Assembly (NCBI GenBank): GCA_027625915.1
Contig: JANTQA010000032.1
Location: 13,532,001-13,596,000, forward strand
Length of the DNA: 64,000 nucleotides
Reading direction: 5' to 3'
From: Anaeramoeba flamelloides
Lineage: Eukaryota; Metamonada; Anaeramoebidae
Shown here: piece after piece, positions 10,828-22,266 of the stretch
Layout: every line of letters begins with the position of its first letter
Numbering within the stretch: position 1 is the first letter of the stretch
Translations under genes and position numbers: made by a program
Notes under the pieces: model-generated
What the model was told of the DNA's origin: nothing
Database searches by the model: none
What the model saw: only the letters and a program-made list of their open reading frames with translations

Positions 10828-11646
10828 CTATTTATTTTTTTTCTCTTTATTTGGGATCAATTTCTTTTTACAAAAGCAAATGGTATTTGCTATTAAGGAA
10901 CAGAATACAAAAATAGAAAACCCGAAAATACAACCAAAATAACACGTTGTTGGGAATTTTTGCCATGTTTCGTCCCAATCCATATTCAGTGGGATCATTC
11001 CCAGCCAAGATCCAACTATCGATCCAATCCAACAAATTGAAACAAATTGTTCAATACTTTTTAACATTGGGTTATTTGTTTTCACAATTCTTTCTTTGTT
11101 TGGGTTTGGTTTTGGACTTTGATTTTGGTTGTTTTTGTTTGTTTTTGATTTTTTCTTGTTTCTGTTGTTTTTCTGGTGCTTATTTGAAAACAATTGTTTG
11201 TGTGAAAAAGCATTTGGTTGCTCGTTCTTTTGTTTGTTTCCAAATATGAATAAGACTTTTAAAGAATTAAACCAGCCTTCCCAATAGTCGAATCCAAAAG
11301 AAGCAGCCATTGGAGTAATTGATGTTGAGGTGAATAATAAGGACATGAAATATGTATTTTGGATCTTCTCTAAGAGTGACGCACCAAACAACCAAAAAAT
11401 TAGGTGCACAATTATTGTGCCAAAGAAAGTTGGTACAAGAGTTCCAAGTAATGATCTTAATATTGTTTGCAAATTCAATTTGCGTAGCTTATAAAAATAC
11501 GAGAGGAAGAGAAAAATTATACTGTTTGAACAAAAGAATATGGTTGGTGAAAGGATGGGAATTGGAGAGCTTTCAAATTTTGTTATATAAAGATCTAAAT
11601 ATACAACACACAAGAGGACAATGTGCGCCAATAAAAAGATAAACAT
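10828..11646 (-). CDS. PIGF: PIG-F, GPI-anchor ethanolamine-phosphate transferase stabilising subunit
   Basis: 272-residue multi-pass membrane protein. PIG-F (Gpi11 in yeast) binds and stabilises PIG-O and PIG-G, which add ethanolamine phosphate to GPI-anchor mannoses in the endoplasmic reticulum. The family signature is clear near the C-terminus: IGSIVGSWLGMIPLNMDWDE followed by TWQKFPTTCYFGC. The mid-protein GASLLEKIQNTYFMSLLF also fits. There are about five to six hydrophobic helices. A Lys/Asn/Gln-rich loop (near residues 135-195) accounts for the excess over the usual ~220 residues. The ATG at 11646 is the first in frame; an upstream TTG is not used. Intronless as read. No linked GPI-pathway gene is in the window. 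Confidence 0.9.
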   Translation of the reverse strand: MFIFLLAHIVLLCVVYLDLYITKFESSPIPILSPTIFFCSNSIIFLFLSYFYKLRKLNLQTILRSLLGTLVPTFFGTIIVHLIFWLFGASLLEKIQNTYFMSLLFTSTSITPMAASFGFDYWEGWFNSLKVLFIFGNKQKNEQPNAFSHKQLFSNKHQKNNRNKKKSKTNKNNQNQSPKPNPNKERIVKTNNPMLKSIEQFVSICWIGSIVGSWLGMIPLNMDWDETWQKFPTTCYFGCIFGFSIFVFCSLIANTICFCKKKLIPNKEKKNK

Positions 11647-11681
11647 AACAATAATTGTCAACCAAATGAAAAAAAATAAAT

Positions 11682-11868
11682 CTTAAGGGACAAGTCTCTA
11701 TTTTTTTTTTTAAAGACCACTTTCTAAATAAGGATTCATAATCTAGAAATATGTTTAATATTAAAAATAAACAGGAGTTTTCAAATCTAAGTGATTGGAA
11801 AAAATTTTCTCCATCTCTCTTAAATTTAGGTAAAACAATTTAATAGAGATTAGTCCCTTAAAGGATCA
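11682..11868. repeat. Small inverted-repeat element beside PIG-F
   Basis: About 187 bp with ends CTTAAGGGACAAGTCTC and GAGATTAGTCCCTTAAAG, which are near-complements. It sits 36 bp upstream of the PIG-F start codon, so it could overlap its promoter. No second copy with the same interior was recognised. Confidence 0.5.
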
Positions 11869-12198
11869 GTCTAGGAAGTCAACAACACATAATTTGAAGA
11901 TATTTTATTCATGTTAGTCTCTCCATACAAATTTTGAAAATACACGAAGTGTTGAATAATTCCGTTCGACTAAGATAAACAGAAAAGAAATTTATTTCAG
12001 TGAGAATTTTTTTTTCCATTTTTTAAGAAAAAGAAAAGCTTTAAATTCTTTTTATTTCTTACTTCAAAATAATTTTTTACCTTTTGAATCCCATAACAAT
12101 CAGTATTACATAATACCAAGTTTATTTTTTATAGAAAAATTTCTTTAAAAATATTTTTTTCTTTTTTGAGATAATTATTTTATTTCAAAAAAAATGAA

Positions 12199-12408
12199 AA
12201 CAGTCGGTTCCACTTTTAAGACACAAACTTTTAATGAAATTTAAGGTACAATAGTAAACTCAAATTTAGGTACATTTTTTTGAAAATATTTTTGTTAACT
12301 CGTATTATTATTTTACGAGAATCTGATAAAGGTGTCTGAAAAATGAGACTTTTTTGAATTGCTTTTTATTTAAAGTTTATACCTTTTAAGTTGAAACGGT
12401 TAATAGTA
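12199..12408. mobile_element. Family G mini-element, copy 1
   Basis: About 200 bp with inverted ends: CAGTCGGTTCCACTTTTAAG then ACACAAACTTT on the left, and AAAGTTTATACCTTTTAAGT then TGAAACGG on the right. Related copies: 20797-20990, 53608-53815 and a partial one at 49505-49620. Ends resemble TTACAGTCAGTT in the better copies. Confidence 0.6.
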
Positions 12409-12611
12409 ATTTATTATTCAAAACAATCTTCTGAGTGATTGTTGGTTTTTTGACAAATTTGAAATCTCTTTTAGTTCTTAATATCCAAAATAATGTACAT
12501 TTGATTGAATTACTATGAAAGCTCTAAAACGGGAAAGCCACAGGAAAAATTATTTATAAACCGAGGGTTCTTTTTTTTACTTTAGAACCTCAAAATTCAA
12601 TTATACAATAA

Positions 12612-13206
12612 ATTAAGGTATTTCCAAAAAAGTGTGGCATTTTTTTTTTTCATTTCAAAAAAAATCCTCTTTATTGGTTGAAGATATTCCTTAACTGACA
12701 CGGTTAAATTAAGTTAAATATTTATACCTATTGGATCAAGTGCTAAGGTATATATTTCTAATTATGTTGGATTAAATATTTCCAAAAAATGAAACAAAAA
12801 ATCACACCTTTTTTCGAGAAAATAATTTGTTACCAATTTCAAAATAAAATTGGAAATATAGAAAAGGTACAAACGATTTTTTAAATAACCTAATGCATTT
12901 ATATTTTTTCAATTTTATTGGAAATTTTGCTGAGATTAAAAAAGTTATGAAAAGAATTTTTTCAATCAAAAAAAAAAATAAATAAATACCAATTTTTACC
13001 CCTAAAAAATAGCATACAAAATCAAGATAAGAAAATTTAATATCTTTTATTTATGTAATACAATACTAAGAAACAAATTGGATTATTCGCAAGGATCAAT
13101 AAATGGTATTTAATGATTTTCTATATTTTGATACTTTTTTACAATTAATCTCAATGAATATATTATAAAATAAATGTGTCCAACTTTTTTGGAAATTGCT
13201 TAAATC
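12612..13206. mobile_element. Family F MITE, copy 1
   Basis: About 595 bp with terminal inverted repeats TATTTCCAAAAAAGTGTGG and CCAACTTTTTTGGAAATTG. Its reverse complement matches 58622-59204 along the whole length (here AAATTGGAAATATAGAAAAG, there CTTTCCATATTTCCAGTTTT; here CAATACTAAG, there CTTAGTATTG). No transposase. Mariner-like by its ends; inference. Confidence 0.75.
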
Positions 13207-13455
13207 TCAATTTTCAAGAAGGAGATTAATTAAATGTTTCTACACTTTTCTTTTGAAATTGATAATATCAAGATCTTTTGGACTATCTTAATATATCAAA
13301 ATAATTTTTGGAACTGAAATAATAATTTTTAGTTACTCAATTGGAAAATAACAATAATGCATCAGTTTTTAGTAATTGGTAATGTAGTAGGAATAAACTT
13401 ATGATATGATGAGAAATAAATAAAAAAAAGTGAAATTGATAAAATATTTACAATT

Positions 13456-13882
13456 TTAAGGACTATCGAAAATAAGCAACCATAAACTCTTACGAATTAA
13501 AATATCAGTGAATTAGACAGTTTATTACTTTAGATCCAGAAGAACTATAAAATTTTGAAATTTTACGAATAGGTGCTTTTGCCAGATTAGATACATAATT
13601 GGAAGATGGTAGTTAAACCCACAAACCCAACCATCTTTCTTCCAAATCGAGTATTGTCTAGTTTCAAATTAAAACCTCTGAAAAATTGGACTTAGAAGAA
13701 ACATGGTTGGGTTTGTGGGTTTAACTACCATCTTCCAATTATGTATCTAATCTGGCAAAAGCACCTATTCGTAAAATTTCAAAATTTTATAGTTCTTCTG
13801 GATCTAAAGTAATAAACTGTCTAATTCACTGATATTTTAATTCGTAAGAGCCCACGTTGGCTTTATTTTCGATAACCCTTAA
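13456..13882. repeat. Long near-perfect foldback (two 191-nt arms, 45-nt loop)
   Basis: Left arm 13456-13646 and right arm 13692-13882 are reverse complements. I read no mismatch across about 146 nt (from CTTACGAATTAAAATATCAG to ACCCACAAACCCAACCAT on the left arm); the outer 40 nt are diverged. No other copy in the window. Neither arm holds a long open frame; one frame of the right arm is open for about 35 codons (including NLAKAPIRKISKFYSSSGSK). A transcript would form a long double-stranded RNA. Confidence 0.85.
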
Positions 13883-13967
13883 CAAGTGATCAACAAATGA
13901 TCGTTTTTAGTTACTTTCCTACAAGATTTGAAGACTTCACTCAAAGTATTATGATCAAATTAGTTTT

Positions 13968-14140
13968 TTTGGGTGTGACTGGTATTTGAATAATAAATAG
14001 TAAAAAATTTTTCACTTCATTTTTCCATATTGCCCTTTCCACAAAAGAGTTCTCAAACGAAGTTTATAAAATGTTGTTTATTTGTCAAAAAGAAAATCAA
14101 GTGAAAATTTTTACCCATTTAAAATTCTTAAACCAGTATC
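13968..14140 (+). repeat. Family E fragment
   Basis: Matches the interior of the family E copy near 445-600: ACTGGTATTTGAATAATAAA, CACTTCATTTTTCC, AAACGAAGTTT, GTGAAAATTTTTACC. Ends missing. The 560 bp between here and the RtcB start holds nothing else I can name. Confidence 0.5.
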
Positions 14141-14702
14141 CTAAAATGAAATTTTACGAGTGTTTTCAAAAAAAAATCATCTTCTAGGTATCAATCTTTA
14201 TAACTAAAAGAAATTCTTGAAAATGACAAAGATCGATTAAATGAATAATTCTCCAAATGTGATTTTACGTCTTATTCCTCTGATCCAAAGTGGTGAATAT
14301 ATATTACACAAGATTTGATATCGGAGAGTTCTTTTTTTGAAGATTGTCCAAATTAAAACTTTTTTACAAGTTTTCTGGTTAAAAAAGTAGTGACTTTTTT
14401 GCAAATAAGTTCTTTGTTTCAGAACCCAAGCTTTCGTTCATATTTAAACATTAAAAACTCATTTTATTAAAAATTGAAAACGATCCAAAAGTAAATTCTG
14501 AATAAGTTTAAACTTTTTTAAAAATACAGTAAAAAATTCAATCTAGTGATTGAGTGACGTATTTATTAAAACAAATGTTTATGTCTAGTTGTAAAGGCAG
14601 TTGTTAATGAATATTTGAGCATGTGGAAAAACAAGATTTAATTGTTTTTGTCAAAAAATCACTTTGAAATTTCATTTTTTTAATTTATTAAGATTTTTTG
14701 AT

Positions 14703-17700
14703 ATGTCTCAAGGTATTTCACATAACTTTTTTTTTTTTTTTTATTGAAAGCAGTCTCTATCTTCTTACAAACATACATTTCTTTTTTTTGTTTTTAAATT
14801 GAATATTAAAAGAAAAAAAACAAACAAACACAACTGAAAACGAAAAAGAAAAGGAAATTAAACAAGAACAAGAACAAGAACAAGAACAAGAAAAGGAAAA
14901 GGAAAAGGAAAAAGAAAAAAAAACACTTCTTAAACCAATTAAGATTGTAGGTGAACACTGTGAGGCACTTATTTATTCACCAGAACTCGATGAAAAAACA
15001 CAAGAACAAATCCAAGCAACAATGGATCATATAGCTTTTAAGGGATCTACCGTTCGAATCATGCCTGACGTTCATGCAGGAGCTGGATCTGTAATTGGTT
15101 TTACTGCAACACTTACAGACAAAATTATCCCTAATATTGTTGGAGTGGGTTTGTATCTTAATTTTAACTTTTCTTACTTTTAAAAACCTTTAACCAAAAT
15201 TGAGAATTGCTCTTTTCTTCTTTTATATTTCCAAATGTTTAAATTTCTTCATTTGGAAACAAATTGCTTTCTTTGATTTTAAAATTTTGAGTTTGAGGTT
15301 AGAGTCACTTACCATGAATTTACTTCCTACACAAGAAGTGACCTGAGACCCAAAATGATATTGTGAAATTGCTCTTCTTTTGATTAAAAAAATTCAAATA
15401 AAATAAAAAAATATCATAAGGATCTTCCTGATAAAAAATACAATTAACAAAAAAAAATGTTTCACAATATTCCAATTACAAAAAATTCATTTCTAAAAAT
15501 CCTTACCAAAAAAAAATTGGTGTGATCTCCAATTTTGAAAAATTTAAATGGTTGTAATAAAAAACTATTCATTTTCTTATTTTATACTTCCAAATTCTTA
15601 AATTTCTTCAATTGAAAATAAATTTTTTTCTTTCAGTACAAAGCCGATTTAATCTAATTTGTGGTTATTTTGAAACCCTCTAAATTTGGCAAAGTAAGGA
15701 TTTTGTAGCATTCTTTTTGTTGTTAATAACTTATTTGAGATTAGTAAAAAAATGAAAAAAAAAATCTTTGAGATCTCAAAAAGCGCCAAAGATTGACTTT
15801 TCGAAAAAATATAGTTGTTTTCAAAATTATATATTCTAACCATTCTAATTGGAAATTGAGTATTCTCCGCTTGGCTCTTTTTTTTAAAATATCCTCATCT
15901 TTAATTGTTGATTTTTAGAGATTGATCACACATCACAGGTTGGTTAGTTTTTGATTGTTATTGGCACTCATAAAAATTGCTTAAAAAAGTTTTTTCAATT
16001 TCACAATTATTTTTTTTCACCTTAATTGCCTCGACCATTTAGTGATTTGTTTGATCGATAAATTTCAAAAAAAGTACAAAAACAACAATAACGCTTGAAT
16101 ATACTCTCTTGAGTCAATGTTTCGTTTGGTTTTAAAAAGCCGAGAAAGCAAAGGAAAAAAATATTACTTTCTTTCCTATTGATCTATTTTAAACAAACAG
16201 GTTTTTTATTTTAGTTAACCTCCTTAATTTTTAATTTATTGATCTCACATTGATTGCTTATTTGGTGGAAGTTAAGCTTTACAATTTTCGAAAAGTTTTT
16301 TTGATTTTAAATTTTTGTTTTTTCTACAAAACTAATTTTTGGCTTTTGTTATTTCTGTAATTTCTGTGACTTTTTTTCAAAAAATTCATTTTTAATTTTG
16401 ATTTGTTTTTGGAAAACCCCTTTTTTTACGTTTCATGGAAAAAAGAATCAAATAATTTTAAATAATGCTTTGTATGAATTATGGATCCAATGAAAAGGAA
16501 TAAAATTTTCACAGTCTATTTCAGATGTGAGAGATGAAGTAAACAAAAACAACTCTTTTATTTAAAAAACTCAGGTTGTTTTTGATCCAAAATTATTCTT
16601 TTCAATGAACAAAGATCCAAAGCACGCCCATCACATTTTTTAAAGAGATTTGAACCCTTTAAAAAAATTACAAACACTTAAAAAATTATTGTTGTGGCTT
16701 TGGTTTCTGTGATTTCTGGGCATTTTTTCTGAACGATCTAAAATTTTATGGATTAACATTGCCAAATCTTCTTTCTTTTATTAATAGGAACCTAATTTGA
16801 TAGCTTTTGAAAAAAATATTGTGGAAAAAAAGAGTATGTTTCAATATTTGAAATTTTCATTTTTTTTTCGTTGCAAACAAATCTCTGACGAAAAACAATA
16901 TTTTATCTTTTCACAAACATTTCATAAAAAATGAGGAAACAAGCAATAATAACAACAAATTTTCCTGTTTCGAACTAAAAAAAACTTTTTAAAAGTTGAA
17001 AAAAATTAACCCTACCATTTTGCATCAGAAAAAAATGACTTGAATCAAAAAACAAAATCACAATTTTTATTCTTCTTCTTCTTCTTCTTATTTTTGGATT
17101 GTATAGAAAACACAACTAGAATTTAAAGTGGTTTTTTTAATCGATCAGTAATAAGAAGGAAAATTCCTCTTTCTTCTTTTTGGTTATTTAACTTTTGAAG
17201 GTAATAACTCCCATTTAAAAAACATATCCATTTTATAGATTCAAGTGCATTTTCCGAATGAGTGATTATTTTTTGTTTGATCGTAACATACGTGTGGAAT
17301 TTTACTTTTGTAAAAAAATAAAAATGAAAAGAAAACACATTTTATTTTCAGTTACAAAAAATCACAGGCTTTTACTAAGGTTTACTGTCTTTCATAACTT
17401 CAAACAGTTCAAGATAATTCAACCTCTTTTCAAACATTTTCTAACATTTTTAAAGGGGAAAAGCGTTGTAAAAGTGTTTTATTTTATAAAATTCAGGGGA
17501 TTTTTTTGTTTTTATTCATAAAAAATAATTTTCTTTTTAACACGATTTTGTAGGTTATTGTAATTAGGTTGATTAATACTATTTTATGATTTTTTGGATT
17601 AGTAGGGCTAGACACGTATTTATAAAATTAATCGTAATTTTATAGCTAATATCGTAATAATCCATTTTATCATCAAATCGCTTATTATTGCTAATTTGTG

Positions 17701-18951
17701 GATTTTCGTGATTTTTTTATTTTGTCAGATATATTTGAGATTATCAGTAAAAAAAAAAAAAATTGGTGATAACCAGCATCTCTTGAAAGGAAAATTTAAT
17801 TACTAATTTATCTATTTCTCATGAAGATTCGAATATTGTTGATAATGCCTATTGTATTCTCACCAAAAAATTTTCTAATTAATAAATTTTTTTTCCCAAT
17901 TCACTCACCATTTATATATATATTACTCAAAAAAAATAAATGAATATATTCCTTTTTCAAAATAGATATTGGGTGTGGTGTTGTCGCAGTTAATCTTGGA
18001 AAGCAAACGTTTGATGAAGAAAGATTTAAAGAAGTTGATAAATTTATTCATAAAACCATTCCAAGTGGTTTTAATATTAATAGAGGGGAACAATTAGAAA
18101 AAGATATGTTAGCTGTGCTTCAAAGCATTGATCCCGAAAGAGATCTTGAAGAAACAATTAACCAATTTAAAGAGCTTGGTAAGGCCATTGGTGTTGACGT
18201 TAACCAACAGAATAAAAAAAAAAGAAACAAAAGGAAGAATGTTATTATGAGAAGCATTGGTACACTTGGTGGCGGAAATCATTTTATTGAGCTCGATAGG
18301 GATGATCAAGAAGATGTTTGGTTAACAGTGCATACCGGCTCTAGAAATTTGGGGCTTCAAGTGGCAAATTTCCATCAACGGAAGGCCAAAGGAATAGTTG
18401 GGAAAATGAACGGAAGAGAATACTTGGAGGGCGAAAATGCCAAATTGTATTATAAGCATATGGAAATTGCACAATTTTATGCAAAATTCCAAAGAAGAAT
18501 GATCGCTCATAGAATTTGCCAAGGCTATTTTGAATTACCTCTTTCTAGTGTCACTGTAATTGAAAGTGTGCATAATTATATCAATTTTGAAGATAATATC
18601 ATTAGAAAGGGTGCAATTTCTGCTTTGGATGGCGAAAAAGTCGTTATACCATTCAACATGGCCGCTGGTTTAATTATTGGAACAGGTAAAGGAAACCCAG
18701 ATTGGAACAATTCCGCCCCACATGGTGCAGGGAGAGTGATGTCAAGAACTAAGGCCAAAAAAACAATTCCATTGGATGATTTTAAAAAGGTAATGAAAAA
18801 GGCCGGTGTTTGGTCTTCCTGCGTTGTGAAATCCGTTTTAGACGAGGCTCCTCAAGTTTATAAAAATTTTGAAGAAATTATGATTTTTATTGAGCCAACA
18901 GTTAAAATTGAAAGAATTTTGAAACCAATTTATAATTTTAAAGCAAAATAA
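14703..18951 (+). CDS. rtcB: RtcB-family RNA ligase, bacterial type (three exons)
   Basis: GTP- and Mn2+-dependent ligase joining 2',3'-cyclic-phosphate (or 3'-phosphate) to 5'-OH RNA ends. Exons 14703-14712, 14813-15148 and 17966-18951 join in phase (GT-AG introns of 100 nt and 2817 nt), 443 residues. Exon 1 encodes only MSQ plus one base. A Glu/Lys/Gln repeat tail (about residues 4-40) precedes the catalytic domain. Expected metal and guanylate residues are present: C119 in VGVDIGCG, N220/H221 in GTLGGGNHFIE, H238 in VHTGSRNLG, H318 near VHNYINF, and the guanylylated histidine H368 in HGAGR. Length and motifs (MPDVHAGAGSVIGFTATL, IIGTGKGNPDWN, IKPIYNFKA-like end) resemble bacterial RtcB, not the ~505-residue eukaryotic/archaeal HSPC117 type, suggesting transfer from a bacterium followed by intron gain. 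The long intron carries no recognised repeat or gene. Confidence 0.93.
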
Positions 18952-19258
18952 TCTCCCTCACAAATATTATACCAAAGATAAAGTTGTTTTTTAAAAAAAA
19001 AAAAATAAAAAAAAAAAAAATTCATATGATTTATCTTTCTATTTTTCTATTGATCAAAAATCTATTTTTATCTATTTTTCAGAAAAAATTTACCCACCAT
19101 TGAAATCATTAAATAAATTCAACACTGTTTCTTTTATGTTTAACGGAAATATTTTAAGAGGTTGACAAAATATATCTTGGAAATCATTTATTTCTTTTTT
19201 AATGTTTTTTTTTTTTTTGTTTCTTTTTTTTGTTATTAAAATTTCATTTTTTTTTACA

Positions 19259-19813
19259 ACTAAACTCCATTTCACTCAAAGGGGGATAGCTAAAAATGAA
19301 AAAGTCGCTTTATTTTTAAGAATCAACCAAACTTAGATTTTTTAGAAATTGGATAAATAATAAACTTCATATAAAGTCGATAATAATAAAAGAAAACCCC
19401 GAACAAACCATAAATTTCAAAAAAAAAAAAAAAGTTAAAAAAATTTTTCGATAACATTCATTGAAACGTCTCGTGCAAAATTCTCAATTTCTTTAGGAAA
19501 ATTAAAATTGTTGACAATAAAATTTTTTACTTGTAAATGTATGAATTTTAAAAGAACAGACAAAACCTAACTTTTCTTAATGTTAATGAGGTTTTTCAAA
19601 CATTTTTTTTTTCAAATTGAATTTTTAAAAAGAAATAAAAAAGCAAAATACAAAAAAAATAAAAATTTACAAGATGAGAAAAAATAATTCAAAAATGATT
19701 TTGATCTAAAAATTGAAAATTTAGTCTTTGAAAAATATTGAACTATACTCATAGAGTATGTTATATTTCTTCAATAAAACTGGGCCCCTTTGACTGAAAA
19801 AGAGTTTAGTTCA
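19259..19813 (+). mobile_element. Family D element, best-preserved copy
   Basis: About 555 bp with inverted ends: ACTAAACTCCATTTCACTC then AAAGGGGG on the left and GGGCCCCTTTGACTGAAAAA then GAGTTTAG on the right, so it shares its ends with family E. Landmarks: AAGAATCAACCAAACTTAG, CAAAATTCTCAATTTCTTTA, CTTTTCTTAATGTTAATGAG, a long A-rich tract, and GATTTTGATCTAAAAATTGA. Other copies: 27715-28895, 34045-34590 (reverse), 40800-41356, 58050-58606 and a fragment at 8215-8480. Confidence 0.75.
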
Positions 19814-20079
19814 GATCTTTATATTAATAATAAGGTTTATTATTATGAAATTTCCTTTTGAATTGAAACGAAATACTTGGAATTATTTAATTTTAATAAA
19901 AAAAAGAATTAAAAGAAATGGATGCTGATTTTCTATTATTACATTAAACTGTTACCTTTATGTCAAAAATTCAAAGAATAAATCCAGTTTGACCAGACAG
20001 GGATGAAATTAACTTATTGTCAATAAAATATAAATATTCTATCAAAAATGTTAGTTGTAACAGGTGGGTTACTTGTTGT

Positions 20080-20725
20080 ATCAATGATTTGAATAGATCT
20101 TTGTATAAAAAAAAAAGAAAATTTCAATATTAAAATCCTTTTTTCACATTTTTAAGTTGATTGCTGTTTTTAACTTTTTTTATTGATAGATAATTGTTTT
20201 ACTAAAAAAATTTATTAAGAGATTGCTATAAAATGAAGGGGAAAAAAGTTATTCTAAGGTTATTGAAACCATGCAAATGATTGTGGAGAAATGATATTGA
20301 TTTTTATTGGAATTCTATTCCATATTTGATCTTGATATTTGTTTAATAAATGTGAAAAAATTTTCATTTTATTTTCTTTCCTTTTTCAAATAGAGAAAAC
20401 AAATACCAACACACTTCGTTTGAGGGTTTGATTTCTAAAGGAAAGAAAATAACGTGAAGTGAAAAATCTTTCAGATTTATTATTCAAATACCATTAGAAG
20501 TTCAAAACGAACATTTTTGTTTTTCTCAATAGAGACCTAAGAATTTGAGTTTTTCAATTTTATTTTTTAATCTATTGATTAATTAGTTTTCTTTCAGAAA
20601 TATATCAACAATTCTTTGATGTGGATTATTCTGTTTATTTCTTTTTTGTTCTTAAAAGATCAATTATATAAAATAATTGATATTCGAAAAAAATGTTGGG
20701 CACCTTTGACGGAAACAGAGTTTAG
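20080..20725 (-). mobile_element. Family E element, copy 2
   Basis: Reverse complement of the copy at 221-933 (CCATGCAAATGATTGTGGAG, TTTGATCTTGATATTTGTTT, TTCAAATACCATTAGAAGTT). Its right end, GCACCTTTGACGGAAACAGA then GTTTAGTA, is well preserved; the left end is unclear. It lies directly after a family D copy with the same terminal sequence. Confidence 0.65.
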
Positions 20726-20796
20726 TACTGGACAAAAATACTAACATTCTCAATAATACACAAGTGGTTTTTAAAAGACAAAAAAAAATTCCTTTA

Positions 20797-20990
20797 CAGT
20801 CAGTTTTACTTTTAAGGCACAAACTACATAGAAGTTTAAGGCACAAAAAAATCTTAAATTAAGGTACATTTTTTGGAATTATTTTTTTTTTACCATTTAT
20901 TAAACTAGAATCTGAATTTGGTGCCTTAATTTGAGATTTGTATTGTGCCTTCATTTTTGTTGAAATTTTGTGACTTGGAACTGACAGTAT
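20797..20990. mobile_element. Family G mini-element, copy 2
   Basis: Inverted ends ACAGTCAGTTTTACTTTTAA then GGCACAAAC and TTTTGTGACTTGGAACTGAC then AGT. About 190 bp, no coding capacity. Abuts a family H copy on its right. Confidence 0.65.
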
Positions 20991-21472
20991 CGTTGTTAAA
21001 ATAAAACATGTAGAAAAGTTTAATTCGTGCTACAAAATAAAAAGCCTCTTTTTTTGTTATATAATACCTATACATAAACCGATCAAAAAAAACAACAATA
21101 AACACTAATTAAATATGGTGATGGTTTCTGAAAGGAACTATTATTTAAAATGAAATTCTAAATATGAATGGTTTAATTAAAAAAAATTATCTCAAAAAAT
21201 AGATGATATTTTTCAAAGAATAAATAATTAAAAATAAAAATTTTTTAAAAAAATTGAGATAATTATGAAAAATTCTCAACTAATTGTATTCCTAATTTAA
21301 CTTTTACTGAAAATAACCCGACCTTTTCTTTCAAAGGTGATTTGAACTTATGTATACTATTGTGGAGTAAATTGTAAGTTGCCTTGGAACAAGTTGAAAA
21401 AAAAGAACTGATTATATTTTGAAACATAGATTATAGTTTTTGATTACGAATTACTTTATTCACTCGATTATT
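20990..21472 (+). mobile_element. Family H Tc1/mariner-like MITE, copy 1
   Basis: About 480 bp matching 25020-25530 and 49020-49510: AAAATAAAACATG near the left end, TTTTTTTGTTATA, ACCTATACATAAACCGATCA, ATTATTTAAAATGAAATTCT, and GAAACATAGATTATAG near the right end. The ends are worn in this copy. Confidence 0.65.
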
Positions 21473-21549
21473 TATATATATCTTTTTTTTAATAAACTTC
21501 CTTAAAGAAAATCCTCAGTAAAAAAAAATGGCTTTTAAGTTCTAAAATC

Positions 21550-21790
21550 GTTACTATTTGTTGCAAAATAAATGGAACAAAATTTTCTATCAGCTTTCCA
21601 CAAAGAGATTTTTTTTAAATCAATCAATGTTCAAATTTTTAGATCTCATAAACCAGCTTAAAATATTTATTTCTCTCTTTTGAAAATTGGGAACTTTGAT
21701 GATTTGGCTTAAAATTCATGATATGATTTTTTGGAAAGCTAAATGAAAATTTTGATCTTTATATTTTGCAGTTAATATTATCAGTGAAAA
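21550..21790. mobile_element. Family K mini-element, copy 1
   Basis: About 240 bp with inverted ends: TGCAAAATAAATGGAACAAA then ATTTTCTATCAGCTTTCC on the left; GGAAAGCTAAATGAAAATTT then TTATATTTTGCAG on the right. Related copies at 46940-47165 (reverse) and 38562-38785. Confidence 0.55.
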
Positions 21791-22266
21791 GTGGTTTAAA
21801 AAAAACTTATTTGAAGAAAAAAACATCTTTTTTATTATTTTTAGGAAAAGTGTTGTTTCAAAAGAAGAAAAATTTTTAATTATTCGATCATAATGTAGAC
21901 TGATCTTGCATCAACATCAAATCCTTTAATTTTGAATAAAAACTTTGATGAGTCAACATATTTTATTGTAAGAGAATAATGTTCTTTTTTGAACAACAAG
22001 TTGTTTGTTCAAAAAAGAATCTAGAGTTTGTAGTGTTGTTCATTTAAACATTTAGATTTTTTTTTAGAAATTGTTTATTTGTTGTAAAAACATTTTATCA
22101 CAATCCAAATTCGAAATTTGATTGGAAAAGGTTGAAATATCAAAATTTCCATCTCTAACATTCAACAAAGTTTCTTTTCAAGAATTATAATTTTTAGGGT
22201 TGCACGAATTTGAAAATAATCTTGTGGAAAGTACTTATTTTAATAGATCAAAAATCTTTTTACCTG

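Noticed and set aside
17258-17521. 87-codon open frame inside the rtcB intron
   Set aside because: Phe/Lys-rich, no family likeness, expected by chance in such AT-rich DNA.
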